From NCBI RefSeq assembly GCF_030209435.1, contig NZ_JARVRX010000001.1, positions 1 through 64,000 of the forward strand: a stretch of 64,000 nt of DNA, written 5' to 3'. Every line of letters begins with the position of its first letter. The first letter of the stretch is position 1. Shown here piece by piece: positions 9,728 to 21,155 of this stretch. The DNA is from Mycolicibacterium sp. lyk4-40-TYG-92. GTDB taxonomy: Bacteria > Actinomycetota > Actinomycetes > Mycobacteriales > Mycobacteriaceae. The notes beneath the pieces were generated by a model. That model worked only from the letters and a program-made list of their open reading frames with translations, had not been told where the DNA came from and did no database searches. A program made the translations under genes and the position numbers.

Positions 9728-10228
9728 GTGTTGACGAGATGGTTGTTGAGCCTGGACCGCAGCTGGAAGATCGGCATCGCGGTCGCGCTCGCCGTCGTCA
9801 TCGGCCTGGTGGTTTGGCAGACCGAGTTCCGCGGGCCGACGCCGGAGTGCAAACCGGTGCGCGACATGCTCGACTACAACAAGGCGCAGGCCGTGCAGAT
9901 CGAGTCGAAGATCGACAAGAACTCCGGTGGCGTCCCGACCATCGCCGAGGAGACGGCCTACCGGGCGTGGGCCGACGGCATGGCCGACCGGGCGCAGAAG
10001 GTGACCGGTGACAAGGTCGCCGCCAACGCCGTGCAGCTGGCGGCCCTGGCCTCGCAGTTCACCTCGGCGCTGGACGCCTACCGGATCGCCGCCCAGGGCC
10101 GCGCGCCCGGCGCCCCCGCACCGACCGAGGCCTACCAGCTGTCGGCGATCAACGCGCAGATCACCGAACAGATGAAGGCGCTGACCGACGCCTGCCCGGC
10201 ACAGCGGAAGCTCACCGACATCTTCTGA
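9728..10228 (+). CDS. Single-pass membrane-anchored hypothetical protein
   Basis: The predicted 166-aa product has a short basic N-terminus ([12 protein letters not shown]), one hydrophobic helix ([16 protein letters not shown], about residues 15-30) and an outer, mostly helical domain with two Cys (PECKPV, DACPAQ) that may form a disulfide. The GTG at 9728 is taken because the in-frame region upstream is the leuA leader on the other strand; ribosome binding is weak. It is a conserved-looking mycobacterial protein of unknown function, divergent from leuA and followed by ask. Confidence 0.75.
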   Translation: MLTRWLLSLDRSWKIGIAVALAVVIGLVVWQTEFRGPTPECKPVRDMLDYNKAQAVQIESKIDKNSGGVPTIAEETAYRAWADGMADRAQKVTGDKVAANAVQLAALASQFTSALDAYRIAAQGRAPGAPAPTEAYQLSAINAQITEQMKALTDACPAQRKLTDIF

Positions 10229-10233
10229 CCCGG

Positions 10234-10255
10234 GCGAGAGTGACGAACGTCTCGC
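10234..10255 (+). terminator. Small hairpin between hypothetical gene and ask
   Basis: GCGAGA (10234-10239) pairs with TCTCGC (10250-10255) six bases after a stop codon. There is no T-tract, so it is only a weak terminator candidate. Confidence 0.3.
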
Positions 10256-10368
10256 GCGTTGCAGGTCGGCAGGTGACCGGGCAACAAAAACGGCTTCGTC
10301 CCTCCCTTATCCTTGTGGGCAGCATTGATGCGAATGCTTGCTGCCAATTCAGAGAAGGAACGCGAACA

Positions 10369-12705
<2,337 letters not shown>

Positions 12706-12707
12706 TC

Positions 12708-13826
12708 TTGCGGGCCGCCATCGCGTCGGTGTCGGCGCTGATGCTCGCGCTCGGCCTGGAACTGCCGACGGCGCAGGCAGATCCGCCTGCGCCGGTGCCG
12801 ACTCCGGTGCTCAAACCGCTGGTTGCCGGCCAGGTGACACGCATCGGTCCAGTGGCCGGAACCGGTACGCCGACAGCCGATTACGGCATCGGTGCGACCG
12901 ACCTCTGCGAGTTCATGGAATTCCCGAGCGGCATCCTGCAGATCTGCGGCGACAGCTTCGCGGGGCAGGGTGTCGGTTTCGGTGGCTGGTATGCGCCCGT
13001 CGCGCTGCACGTCGAGACCGACTCCATCAACTCGCCGGACGGCCTGCGGTACCGCGGCGTCATGGGTGTCGACAAGCCGTTGCTGGCTGATGCCAAAGTG
13101 CCTGGCACGTCCCAGCTTCCGGCCGGCGTGGTGAGCATCAACCGGGAGAACTACCTGCTGATCACCACCACGCGCGACCTGAAGCCGGCGAGCTCGCGAC
13201 TGGTCAGGGCCGACCCGGCGCGCGCGGCGTGGCCCACCGTGCCGGGGTCTGTGCGGCCGGCCGGCTATGCCAGGGGAGCGCAGAGTCAGATCACGGGCTA
13301 CTACGACCCGGTGCCCACCGCGGATTCGCCACGCGGCTGGGTTTACCTGGTCGCCAACAACTTTGACCGCAGCAGCCCGGCCTACCTCTACCGGGCCACG
13401 CCGCAGTCGTTCACCGACCGGGCCGGCTGGCAGGGCTGGTCTGCCACTGCGGGCTGGGGTAAACCGCCGATTCCGCTGTGGGGCGACCTGATCGGCGAGA
13501 TGAGCATGAAGCAGGTCGACGGCAAGACGGTGCTGTCCTACTTCAACAGCAGCACCGGCAACATGGAGGTCCGCGTCGCGAATACGCCGACGGAACTCGG
13601 CACCGCGCCGGTGACGACCGTCGTCGTGGCCGGCGGCTGGCCGGAGCAGGCAGACGAACTGCCTGAGCCGCAAGACAATCAGCTGGCGCAGCCGTACGGC
13701 GGCTACATCTCGCCGGGCTCGACGCTCGACGAACTGCGCATCCTCGTCAGCCAGTGGAACACCACGCCACGCGACACCGCGCCGTACCGCGTCATCCAGT
13801 TCGCGGTGAATCCGGTGAAGCCGTAG
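12708..13826 (+). CDS. Secreted DUF4185-type beta-propeller protein
   Basis: The 372-aa product begins with a signal peptide (hydrophobic residues 3-18, cleavage probably after TAQA near residue 24) and a Pro-rich segment. The rest looks like a DUF4185 five-bladed propeller, with repeated strands and the QPYGGYISPGS and LVSQWNT segments typical of that family. Such proteins are exported; the substrate is unknown. The TTG at 12708 is used because it gives a full signal peptide; a GTG twenty bases later is possible. It follows asd by two bases, as its counterpart does in M. tuberculosis (Rv3707c region, from memory). Confidence 0.75.
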   Translation: MRAAIASVSALMLALGLELPTAQADPPAPVPTPVLKPLVAGQVTRIGPVAGTGTPTADYGIGATDLCEFMEFPSGILQICGDSFAGQGVGFGGWYAPVALHVETDSINSPDGLRYRGVMGVDKPLLADAKVPGTSQLPAGVVSINRENYLLITTTRDLKPASSRLVRADPARAAWPTVPGSVRPAGYARGAQSQITGYYDPVPTADSPRGWVYLVANNFDRSSPAYLYRATPQSFTDRAGWQGWSATAGWGKPPIPLWGDLIGEMSMKQVDGKTVLSYFNSSTGNMEVRVANTPTELGTAPVTTVVVAGGWPEQADELPEPQDNQLAQPYGGYISPGSTLDELRILVSQWNTTPRDTAPYRVIQFAVNPVKP

Positions 13827-13832
13827 GCGCTG

Positions 13833-14108
13833 TCAGCGCAGCACCAAATCCACTCCGGCGCTGTCGAAAACGTCGAGCAGCCCGGTCCACGTGCGGGAGT
13901 CCAAGGCTTTCTCGGCTTTTGCGCTGTCGGTCAGCACAAAGCGGAACGGCTCGTCTTCGGGCGTGCCGAAGCCGCCGCCGAGGCAGTCGGCGAGCGCGTC
14001 GAGATTGCTGCCGAAGTAGCCGCCGGAACCGTTGACGGCGTGGCCGATCTCGGTGAAAAGGTCTGCGCGGGAATGGATGCGCGCACCCCGCACGGTGAAC
14101 GTCTTCAC
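13833..14108 (-). CDS. Barstar-family ribonuclease inhibitor
   Basis: The 91-aa protein is a compact barstar-like domain: FTVRGARIHSRADLFTEIG, then YFGSNLDALADCLGG, the barstar signature with helix 2, then a C-terminal beta strand. Barstar binds and blocks the active site of barnase-type RNases. The GTG at 14108 overlaps the stop of the upstream RNase gene (GTGA), so inhibitor and enzyme are translationally coupled. No signal peptide is present; it acts in the cytoplasm and should protect the producer before export of the RNase. Confidence 0.88.
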   Translation of the reverse strand: MKTFTVRGARIHSRADLFTEIGHAVNGSGGYFGSNLDALADCLGGGFGTPEDEPFRFVLTDSAKAEKALDSRTWTGLLDVFDSAGVDLVLR

Positions 14109-14566
14109 GCTCCTCCGATCTGGCAGAACGTCTCGTAGTGGTCGCCGGTGTAGTAGAACTCGGGCGGGTTGGTCGGTGGCTCGCCGCCGGTGATGACCCG
14201 TCGCGTGCCGCGGGTCTTCGCGCCGGGAGTGGGCACCGTGTACTCGTGGTAGTAGCCGCGCTGCTGGTTCGGCAGCCGGCGCTCGAAGTTCCCGAACACG
14301 ATGCCGTCCCGCGAAGAGGGGAACGGCCCGCCGTGGTGGATGAGGTTGACGGTGGTGGCCGTCTCGGCCGGCAGCGACGACAACTGGCAGACGGGCAACC
14401 CGGACTTGCTCTGGGTCGGTGACGGTCCTGGCGACGGTACGTGGGAGGCGGCTGTCGGAGGCGGCCCGGTGAGCGTGACGGAATTCTTCGCACACGCCGG
14501 GACGAGGGTCAGCAACAACGCGGTGCCGCAGGCGAGGGCCGCGGCGCGCCGGGTGGTTCTGGACAT
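14105..14566 (-). CDS. Exported guanyl-specific ribonuclease (barnase/RNase Sa type), probable lipoprotein
   Basis: The 153-aa protein has a signal peptide with a Cys at the end of a lipobox-like LVPAC, a Pro/Ser-rich linker and a microbial RNase domain. The domain shows LIHHGGPFPSSRDGIVFGN, then YYHEYTVPTPG, RGTRRVITGG and TGDHYETF. By analogy with barnase and RNase Sa, the catalytic Glu, Arg and His are those in HEY, TRR and DHY. It cleaves RNA after guanosine. With the overlapping barstar gene it forms an enzyme/immunity pair. Whether it stays attached to the envelope or is released is unknown. It may be a competitor toxin, a nutrient scavenger or an envelope function. Confidence 0.85.
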   Translation of the reverse strand: MSRTTRRAAALACGTALLLTLVPACAKNSVTLTGPPPTAASHVPSPGPSPTQSKSGLPVCQLSSLPAETATTVNLIHHGGPFPSSRDGIVFGNFERRLPNQQRGYYHEYTVPTPGAKTRGTRRVITGGEPPTNPPEFYYTGDHYETFCQIGGA

Positions 14567-14727
14567 CGCACCTTTTCTGCCGCGTTCTGATATCGGAGCG
14601 TCGGCCGGCCCCCAAAGCCCGGCCGAAGCTCCGCTACACAGGCCACGCTACCGCGCTGCGCGCCTCATAGCTGATTCTTACGCGCAACCTAGCCACAGCA
14701 GTGGTTGACGGACGGATCATCGATGAC

Positions 14728-15213
14728 ATGAGTGAGGAAACCCCTAACCAAACACCAGAGACGCCGGACACCCCGACGGACTCGTTCCCGCCCGTAGCAA
14801 CGGCCACCGCGGTGGCCGCGCCGCCCGCCGAGCACAAGCCCAGCAAGCTGAACAAGGTGCTGGCCTGGGTCGGCATCGTCGCGGGCATCGTGTTCATCGT
14901 CGCGACCATCTTCTTCTCCGGCTTCATCCTCGGCGCGCATTCCGGCGGCGGCCATCACGGCTGGCACAAGCACCACCACGGCCAGGACGCCTCTGAATAC
15001 CGCGAGGGTCACCACGGCCAGCGTGGTGGCGGCGGTGGCGGTATGTGGCACCCGATGTTCCCCGGCGGTCCGGGCTGGCAGGGCCCCAACGGCCCCGGTT
15101 GGCAGGGCCCCGGTTGGCAGGGCCCCGGCGGACAGGGCCCGGGTGGACAGGGGCCGGGTGGCCCCGGGCCGCAAGCACCTGGTCAGCCCGGCCCGGCTCA
15201 GCCCGGCCGCTGA
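14728..15213 (+). CDS. Pro/Gly/His-rich single-pass membrane protein
   Basis: The predicted 161-aa protein has an acidic Thr/Pro-rich N-terminus, one transmembrane helix (about residues 50-75, VLAWVGIVAGIVFIVATIFF), a His/Gly-rich stretch (HHGWHKHHHG) and a low-complexity C-terminus built from repeats of GPGWQGP and GPGGQ. The His-rich part might bind metal. The ATG at 14728 is preferred over an earlier in-frame GTG. It corresponds in position to the proline-rich Rv3705A of M. tuberculosis, from memory. Function unknown. Confidence 0.7.
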   Translation: MSEETPNQTPETPDTPTDSFPPVATATAVAAPPAEHKPSKLNKVLAWVGIVAGIVFIVATIFFSGFILGAHSGGGHHGWHKHHHGQDASEYREGHHGQRGGGGGGMWHPMFPGGPGWQGPNGPGWQGPGWQGPGGQGPGGQGPGGPGPQAPGQPGPAQPGR

Positions 15214-15234
15214 CCCATCCAGTCCCGCATCAAG

Positions 15235-15269
15235 CGACAGGCCGTGCCCGACCAGGGTGCGGCCTGTCG
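15235..15269. terminator. Bidirectional hairpin between convergent genes
   Basis: CGACAGGCC (15235-15243) pairs perfectly with GGCCTGTCG (15261-15269) between the convergent Pro-rich protein gene and a tetR gene. It suits a shared terminator although the T-tract is poor. Confidence 0.65.
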
Positions 15270-15275
15270 TCTGCT

Positions 15276-15893
15276 CTAGGCCTGCCCGTCGGCCGCCAGG
15301 CGGTTCGCGGACGCGGCCCGGTACCCGGTGGTGAGAAGTTCGACGATCCGCTCTTCAAGTTCGGCAGAGTCGTCGTCGGACGCGATGGTGCTCACGTACA
15401 TGGCGGCACCCGCGGCCATGATCAGCACGGCGCGCGCGTCCAGTTCCGCACTGCGCCGCTCCTCGGCGGTCTGTGCTTCGACGTCGTCGGCGAACAGTGC
15501 CACCGCCGGCCCCGTGAAGCGATTCCACAGCGATCGCCCCAGATTTATGTCTTCGAGGAGTGCCTGGGTCAGGTCGGGCGCGACCGCTTTCATGTCCGGG
15601 CGATTGAACAGTGCGCGGCTGCCCCGGACGACGAAATCGATCCAGCCGTAGACGTCGGTGCCATCAAACGGCGTCAGGTCGGGCGTCACGCCCATTACCG
15701 CGTCGATGACCAACGCGGCCTTCGACGACCAGCGCCGGGCCAGGCTGGCGCGGGTGACTCCGGAGCGTTGCGCGACCAGTCGCATGCTCAGTTGCTGAAA
15801 TCCGACCTCCGACAGAAGCTCTCGGGTCGCGGTGAGTACGCGGTCGTCGATACTCGCGTCCCGGGGCCGGCCGGGGCCTGACTGACTGCTCAC
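15276..15893 (-). CDS. TetR-family transcriptional regulator
   Basis: The 205-aa protein has the TetR DNA-binding domain (about residues 10-60: GRPRDASIDDRVLTATRELL, then GVTRASLARRW) and a helical effector domain. GTG at 15893 is chosen; a longer start at 15941 is possible. It is divergent from an Old Yellow Enzyme-family reductase, so it may repress that gene in response to the enzyme's substrate. No clear dyad was found between them. Confidence 0.8.
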   Translation of the reverse strand: MSSQSGPGRPRDASIDDRVLTATRELLSEVGFQQLSMRLVAQRSGVTRASLARRWSSKAALVIDAVMGVTPDLTPFDGTDVYGWIDFVVRGSRALFNRPDMKAVAPDLTQALLEDINLGRSLWNRFTGPAVALFADDVEAQTAEERRSAELDARAVLIMAAGAAMYVSTIASDDDSAELEERIVELLTTGYRAASANRLAADGQA

Positions 15894-16060
15894 GGGTCCA
15901 TCATCACAGCACGCGAGCGGCGGCGGTGTGATTGACCTCATGCGAGAATTAGTGTACCACTGGAACCGTAATTATCGCTGCTGCCGCTGACGGCTGTGCC
16001 GTGCCGCGGGAGCCGAAAGATGCTGTCGCATCGAGATTTACCGAGAGGATCACCGCCGCT

Positions 16061-17230
16061 ATGCCCGATCCCTTCCAGCCGGCCAAGCTCGGTCCGATCA
16101 CGTTGCGCAACCGCGTCATCAAGGCGGCGACATTCGAGGCGGCGACCCCCGATGCGCTGGTCACCGACGACCTGATCCGCTACCACCAGCTGCCCGCCGC
16201 GGGCGGGGTCGGCATGACCACGGTCGCGTACTGCGCAGTGTCTCCGGGTGGGCGCACTGACGGGTGGCAGTTGTGGATGCGCCCGGAAGCAATCCCCGGG
16301 CTGCGCAAGCTCACCGACACCATCCACGGTGAAGGCGCTGCGATCAGCGCCCAGATCGGGCACGCCGGCCCGGTCGCCAATCCGCGCACCAACAAGGCCC
16401 CAGCGCTGGCGCCGGTGCGGTTCTTCAACCCGCTGTCGATGCGGTTCGCCAAGAAAGCCACCCGCGCCGACATCGACGCGGTGATGGCCGCCCACGCGAA
16501 CGCCGCGAGGTTGGCGATCGAGGCCGGGTTCGATGCCGTCGAGGTCCATTTGGGGCACAACTACTTCGCGTCGTCGTTCCTGTCGCCGTTGATCAACAAG
16601 CGCCGCGACGAATTCGGTGGCTCCCTGGCCAATCGGGCGAAGGTGGCGCGCGGCACGGTGCAGGCGGTACGAGAGGCCGTCGGGGATCAGATCGCCGTCA
16701 TCGCCAAACTCAACATGAGCGACGGGGTCCGCGGCGGCATCCCGATGGAGGAGTCGCTGCAGACCGCCCAGTGGCTCGAAGAGGACGGCGCCCTGGACGC
16801 GTTGGAGCTGACGGCGGGTAGCTCGTTGGTCAATCCGATGTACCTGTTCCGCGGCGGCGCTCCGGTCAAAGAATTCGCCGCGAACTTCAAACCGCCGTTG
16901 AGCTGGGGTATCCGGATGAGTGGGCACAAGTTCTTCCGTGAATACCCCTACGAGGAGGCCTATCTGCTCAAGGCCGCCCGCCAATTCCGCGCCGAACTCG
17001 ACATGCCGCTGATCCTGTTGGGTGGCATCACCAACCGCGAGACCATCGATCTGGCCATGGCCGAAGGGTTCGAGTTCGTGGCGATGGGCCGGGCCCTGCT
17101 GGCCGAACCCGACCTCCTGAGCCGCATCCAGGCGGACAGCACCACCAAATCGGGCTGTACACACTGCAATCTGTGCATGCCCACCATCTACAGCCGAACC
17201 CACTGCGTGGTCACCGGCAAACCGAACTGA
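16061..17230 (+). CDS. NADH:flavin oxidoreductase, Old Yellow Enzyme family
   Basis: The 389-aa protein is an FMN-containing TIM-barrel reductase of enones or related compounds. Visible features are the N-terminal FQPAKLGPITLRNRV, the active-site region EVHLGHNYFASSF and the FMN-phosphate region LLGGITNRET with FVAMGRALLAEP. A late Cys cluster, GCTHCNLC, resembles the start of the 4Fe-4S motif of 2,4-dienoyl-CoA reductases, but the C-terminal FAD/NAD domains of those enzymes are absent. The start has GAGAGGA ten bases upstream. It is divergent from tetR and followed by a broken SDR gene. The substrate is unknown. Confidence 0.9.
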   Translation: MPDPFQPAKLGPITLRNRVIKAATFEAATPDALVTDDLIRYHQLPAAGGVGMTTVAYCAVSPGGRTDGWQLWMRPEAIPGLRKLTDTIHGEGAAISAQIGHAGPVANPRTNKAPALAPVRFFNPLSMRFAKKATRADIDAVMAAHANAARLAIEAGFDAVEVHLGHNYFASSFLSPLINKRRDEFGGSLANRAKVARGTVQAVREAVGDQIAVIAKLNMSDGVRGGIPMEESLQTAQWLEEDGALDALELTAGSSLVNPMYLFRGGAPVKEFAANFKPPLSWGIRMSGHKFFREYPYEEAYLLKAARQFRAELDMPLILLGGITNRETIDLAMAEGFEFVAMGRALLAEPDLLSRIQADSTTKSGCTHCNLCMPTIYSRTHCVVTGKPN

Positions 17231-17243
17231 GATAGAGACATCT

Positions 17244-17714
17244 ATGGGCGACTTTGCTGGCCTCGTTGCGCTGATCGCCGGCGGGGCACGGGGTATGGGC
17301 CGATCGCACGCGGTGGCTCTGGCCGAGGCAACCGGAAGGCGTTGTCTCACAGCAAAACTGTCGACGGCCGACCGCGGCGCGCTGGAGCAGTTCGGCGTCA
17401 TCGGACTGACCAAGGTCGCCGCGCACGACCTGACCGGCCACGGCATCACCGTCAATGCCGTGGCGCCCGGCAACGTCGAGACCCCGATGACCGTCAACGG
17501 TGCGCTGTTCGGCGCTATGCGACCCGACCTGGAGCAGCCCACGCTCGCCGACGTGGAATCGGTGTTCGCGTCGCTGCACCTGCAGCCGGTGCCCTTCCTG
17601 AAGCCCGCTGAAATCACGCGCGCGGTCATGTTTTTGGCGCACCCGGACAGCACCCACATCACCGGGACGGTCCTGCCGGTCGATGCGGGGGCCACCGCCC
17701 GCTTCACCGGCTGA
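17244..17714 (+). pseudogene. Short-chain dehydrogenase/reductase with internal deletion
   Basis: The 156-codon frame begins like an SDR (LVALIAGGARGMGRSHAVALAEA, the nucleotide motif) and resumes near the C-terminal half (VIGLTKVAAHDLTGHGITVNAVAPGNV and later HITGTVLPVDAG). About 100-110 residues are missing, including the substrate-site Ser and the catalytic Tyr-x3-Lys. The remnant between the two parts, TGRRCLTAKLSTADRG, matches nothing usual. The reading frame is kept, so a protein could be made, but it cannot be an active SDR. It follows the OYE gene by 13 nt and was probably its operon partner. Confidence 0.8.
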
Positions 17715-17745
17715 CAACAGGGCCGCAGCTGGCATCATCGAAGCC

Positions 17746-18390
17746 ATGACTGCGCGCCTGATCTGGTCCACAGCCTGCGTCACCGCTGCCCTCGCCCTGG
17801 CGCCGGCCGCGGTCGCCAAGCCGTCGGACCCGGGTGTGGTGTCGTACGCGGTCCTCGGCAAGGGCTCGGTGGGCAATGTGGTCGGCGCACCGATGGGCTG
17901 GGAGTCGACCTTCACCGCGCCGTTCCAGGGCTTCTTCGTCGACCTCCCGGCGTGCAACAACTGGGGTGACATCGGTCTGCCCGAGGTGTACGGCGACCCC
18001 GACCTCGCGTCGTTCAACGGCGCCGTGGCGCAGACGACGGCCACGGACGACAGCCACGCCGCCAAGCAGGTCGTGGGCGTCTTCGCCACCGCCGAAGCCG
18101 CGTCGCGTGCGTTCCACCGCGTCGTCGACCGCACCACCGGATGCTCGGGGCAGACCACCGCGCTGCACCTCGAGGACGGCCGGACCGAGGTCTGGAGCTT
18201 CGCGGGCGCGCAGGCCGGCCCGACGGACGAGGCGTGGGTCAAACAGGAAGCGGGTACCGATCGCCGCTGTTTCGTACAGACCAGGCTGCGGGAGAACGTT
18301 CTGCTGCAGGCGAAAGTCTGCCAGTCCGGCAACGCCGGTCTCGCGGTCAACGTGCTGGCCGGAGCCATGCAGAACGCCTTGGGGCAATGA
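17746..18390 (+). CDS. Exported PknH-sensor-like domain protein
   Basis: The 214-aa protein has a signal peptide ending around AAVAKP (residue 25) and an outer domain with Cys in DLPACNNWGD, TTGCSGQT, DRRCFVQ and KVCQSGN, the pattern of the PknH_C-type extracellular sensor fold, which uses two disulfides. ATG at 17746 is used; the in-frame region upstream is not coding. It precedes the ergothioneine operon as Rv3705c does in M. tuberculosis, from memory. It lacks a kinase or membrane domain, so it is a free exported protein of unknown ligand. Confidence 0.78.
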   Translation: MTARLIWSTACVTAALALAPAAVAKPSDPGVVSYAVLGKGSVGNVVGAPMGWESTFTAPFQGFFVDLPACNNWGDIGLPEVYGDPDLASFNGAVAQTTATDDSHAAKQVVGVFATAEAASRAFHRVVDRTTGCSGQTTALHLEDGRTEVWSFAGAQAGPTDEAWVKQEAGTDRRCFVQTRLRENVLLQAKVCQSGNAGLAVNVLAGAMQNALGQ

Positions 18391-18564
18391 CGATGCCCGA
18401 ATTGAGTCAGGTATCGCACATATATTGCGCAGATTTTTGTCGGTGCCTCATGGCATCGTCGGACGAACAGGTATCGCTCGGGACGAGTCTCAACTAGGCC
18501 TGGTCCGGGAACACCAACCAACGGATGCGGGCATCGGCCCCGAGTCTCGGAAGGGGATGTTCAG

Positions 18565-19851
18565 ATGGGCACCGCTACCGCCGTGCGTCGGCCGCACGCC
18601 GAATACCCTGAGTTGTCGAGTGCGTACGGCGCCGCGCTGCTGGCCGGCGGCGGGTGTCTGCGGGACGGGCCGGTGGGCCGCGTCGGCCTCGAACTCGAGG
18701 CGCACTGTTTCGACCTGTCCGACCTGACGCGGCGCCCCGGCTGGGATGAACTGACCGAAGCCGTCGAGTCCGTTCCGCAGCTGCCCGGTGGCAGCGCGAT
18801 CACGATCGAACCCGGTGGCGCCATCGAACTGTCGGGCCCGCCGCTGGATGGTGCCGGGGCCGCCATCGTCGCGATGCAGGCCGATCAAGCCGTCCTGCGG
18901 GAAGCGTTGCGGCGCCGCGGACTGGGCCTGCTGCAGGTCGGCGCGGATCCGCTCCGGCCCCAGGCCCGGGTGAACCCCGGCGGTCGGTATCGGGCCATGG
19001 AGGCGTTCTTCACGGCAGGCGGAACCGGAGCCGCCGGGGCCGCGATGATGACGTCGACCGCCTCGCTGCAGATCAACGTCGATGCCGGCCCGCGTGACGG
19101 CTGGGCCGACCGCGTCCGGCTGGCCCACGCGCTCGGCCCCACCATGATCGCGGTGTCGGCGAGCTCGCCGATGCTGGGCGGCGAATTCACCGGATGGCAG
19201 AGCACGCGCCAGCGCATCTGGGGTCAGCTGGACACCGCCCGCTGCGGGCCCGTTCTCGGTGCCAGCGGTGACGACCCGGCCAGCGACTGGGCGCGCTATG
19301 CCCTCAAGGCGCCGGTGATGCTGGTGCACACGCCGGAGGCGGAGCCGGTCACCGAGTGGGTGCCGTTCGCCGACTGGGCGGACGGGCGGACGCTGCTCGG
19401 CGGCCGCCGGCCCACCGAGGCCGACCTGGACTACCACCTGACGACGCTGTTCCCGCCGGTCCGGCCGCGGCGGTGGCTGGAGATCCGCTACCTCGACGCC
19501 GTGCCCGACGATCTGTGGCCGGCTGTGGTGTTCACGCTGGTGACGCTGCTGGACGACGCGCGTCTTGCGCAGATCGCCTGGGAGGCAACGGAATTGGTCG
19601 CCACCGCCTGGGATCAGGCGGCGCGGGTCGGGTTGGCCGATCCGCGGCTGCGGGCGTCCGCGGTGCAGTGTGTGCAAGCGGCCGCCGAGGTCGCGCCGGA
19701 CGATGTGGCGGACTCGATGGACCGGTTGCTGCGGCAGGTGACGCAGGGGCGCAGTGCGGCCGACGATTTCGCGGACCGGGTGGTCGCGCACGGAATCGAT
19801 TCGGCCATCACCGGGTTGGCACTTGATGACCGGCTGAAAGGTGGGGTGTGA
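18565..19851 (+). CDS. egtA: Ergothioneine biosynthesis glutamate-cysteine ligase EgtA
   Basis: EgtA joins glutamate and cysteine to gamma-glutamylcysteine, the sulfur donor for ergothioneine in mycobacteria. The 428-aa protein has the GCS2 family signatures [13 protein letters not shown] near the N-terminus, [15 protein letters not shown], and [12 protein letters not shown] (ATP/Mg and substrate site). The start ATG follows AAGGGG at a suitable distance. It is the first gene of a five-gene operon; its TGA overlaps the GTG of egtB. The 174 bp upstream hold an AT-rich segment near 18418-18437 that may be the promoter. Confidence 0.95.
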   Translation: MGTATAVRRPHAEYPELSSAYGAALLAGGGCLRDGPVGRVGLELEAHCFDLSDLTRRPGWDELTEAVESVPQLPGGSAITIEPGGAIELSGPPLDGAGAAIVAMQADQAVLREALRRRGLGLLQVGADPLRPQARVNPGGRYRAMEAFFTAGGTGAAGAAMMTSTASLQINVDAGPRDGWADRVRLAHALGPTMIAVSASSPMLGGEFTGWQSTRQRIWGQLDTARCGPVLGASGDDPASDWARYALKAPVMLVHTPEAEPVTEWVPFADWADGRTLLGGRRPTEADLDYHLTTLFPPVRPRRWLEIRYLDAVPDDLWPAVVFTLVTLLDDARLAQIAWEATELVATAWDQAARVGLADPRLRASAVQCVQAAAEVAPDDVADSMDRLLRQVTQGRSAADDFADRVVAHGIDSAITGLALDDRLKGGV

Positions 19852-21155
19852 GTACGCGTGAGTTGTTGGCCCGGGGGCTGACCAGGGCCCGGGACCGGAC
19901 CCTGGCCCTTGTCGAGTTCGACGATGCCGAACTGCTGCGCCAGTACGACCCGCTGATGAGCCCGCTGGTGTGGGACCTCGCGCACATCGGCCAGCAGGAA
20001 GAGCTGTGGCTGCTGCGCGGCGGCGATCTCAACCGCCCCGGTCTGCTGCCGCCCGACGTCGACGGCCTGTACGACGCGTTCGTGCATTCGCGCGCCAGCA
20101 GGGTGTCCCTGCCGCTGTTGCCGCCGACCGATGCGCGCGCCTTCTGCCGCACCATCCGGTCCAAAGCTCTTGACGCCCTTGATCGGGCGCCCGACGAGCC
20201 TGATGCCCAGTTCCCGTTCGCCTTGGTGATCAGCCACGAGAACCAGCACGACGAGACCATGCTGCAGGCCCTGAATCTGCGCAGCGGCCCGCCGCTGCTG
20301 GGACCGGGCGCCGCGTTGCCGCGCGGGCGTGACGGGGTCGCCGGTACCTCGGTGCTGGTGCCCGGCGGTCCATTCGTGCTCGGCGTCGACGCGGCCGACG
20401 AGCCTTTCGCGCTCGACAATGAGGGTCCGGCACATGTCGTCGACGTGCCGTCGTTCCGGATCGGCCGGGTGCCCGTCACCAATGCCGAATGGCGGGAGTT
20501 CATTGCCGACGGTGGCTATCGGGAGCCCCGGTGGTGGTCTGCCGCGGGCTGGGAGCATCGGCTGCAGGCGGGCCTGGTGGCGCCGCAGTTCTGGAGTGCC
20601 GACGGCACCACTCGGGTCCGGTTCGGGCATGTCGAGGAACTGCCGCCCGATGAACCGGTGCAACATGTCAGCTTCTACGAAGCCGAGGCGTACGCCGCCT
20701 GGGCCGGTGCGCGGTTGCCCACTGAAGTCGAGTGGGAGAAGGCTTGCGTCTGGGATCCCGCGGTCGGAGCACGGCGCCGATTCCCTTGGGGCGCAGCCGA
20801 ACCCGATGCGCGTCGGGCCAACCTCGATGGGGGCGCGCTGCGGCCGGCGCCGGTGGGGGCATACCCGGGGAGCGCGTCGGCCTACGGCGTCGAGCAGCTT
20901 CTCGGCGATGTGTGGGAGTGGACCACCTCCCCGCTGCGGCCGTGGCCGGGATTCACACCGATGATCTACGACCGCTATTCGCAGCCGTTCTTCGAGGGCA
21001 GCGGTAGCGGCGACTACCGGGTGCTGCGCGGTGGTTCCTGGGCGGTGGCAGGTGACATCCTGCGGCCCAGCTTCCGCAATTGGGACCACCCCATCCGCCG
21101 CCAGATCTTCTCCGGGGTGCGGCTGGCCTGGTCCTGTGCCGAGGAGCGCGGCTGA
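19848..21155 (+). CDS. egtB: Ergothioneine sulfoxide synthase EgtB
   Basis: EgtB is the non-heme iron enzyme that couples hercynine with gamma-glutamylcysteine using O2 to form the sulfoxide. The 435-aa protein has an N-terminal DinB-like helical bundle with the iron ligands His46 ([10 protein letters not shown]), His130 and His134 ([12 protein letters not shown]), and a C-terminal FGE-sulfatase/C-type lectin domain (about 170-435) with [28 protein letters not shown] and RVLRGGSW. The GTG start overlaps egtA. It ends one base into the ATG of egtC. Confidence 0.97.
   Translation: MSTRELLARGLTRARDRTLALVEFDDAELLRQYDPLMSPLVWDLAHIGQQEELWLLRGGDLNRPGLLPPDVDGLYDAFVHSRASRVSLPLLPPTDARAFCRTIRSKALDALDRAPDEPDAQFPFALVISHENQHDETMLQALNLRSGPPLLGPGAALPRGRDGVAGTSVLVPGGPFVLGVDAADEPFALDNEGPAHVVDVPSFRIGRVPVTNAEWREFIADGGYREPRWWSAAGWEHRLQAGLVAPQFWSADGTTRVRFGHVEELPPDEPVQHVSFYEAEAYAAWAGARLPTEVEWEKACVWDPAVGARRRFPWGAAEPDARRANLDGGALRPAPVGAYPGSASAYGVEQLLGDVWEWTTSPLRPWPGFTPMIYDRYSQPFFEGSGSGDYRVLRGGSWAVAGDILRPSFRNWDHPIRRQIFSGVRLAWSCAEERG

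Noticed and set aside
15938..17707. 589-codon minus-strand frame opposite the OYE gene
   Set aside because: Antisense shadow of a clear oxidoreductase gene; no domain, composition skewed.
17244..17714. Functional short SDR
   Set aside because: The catalytic Tyr-x3-Lys and Ser region are missing, so activity is not expected; listed as a pseudogene.
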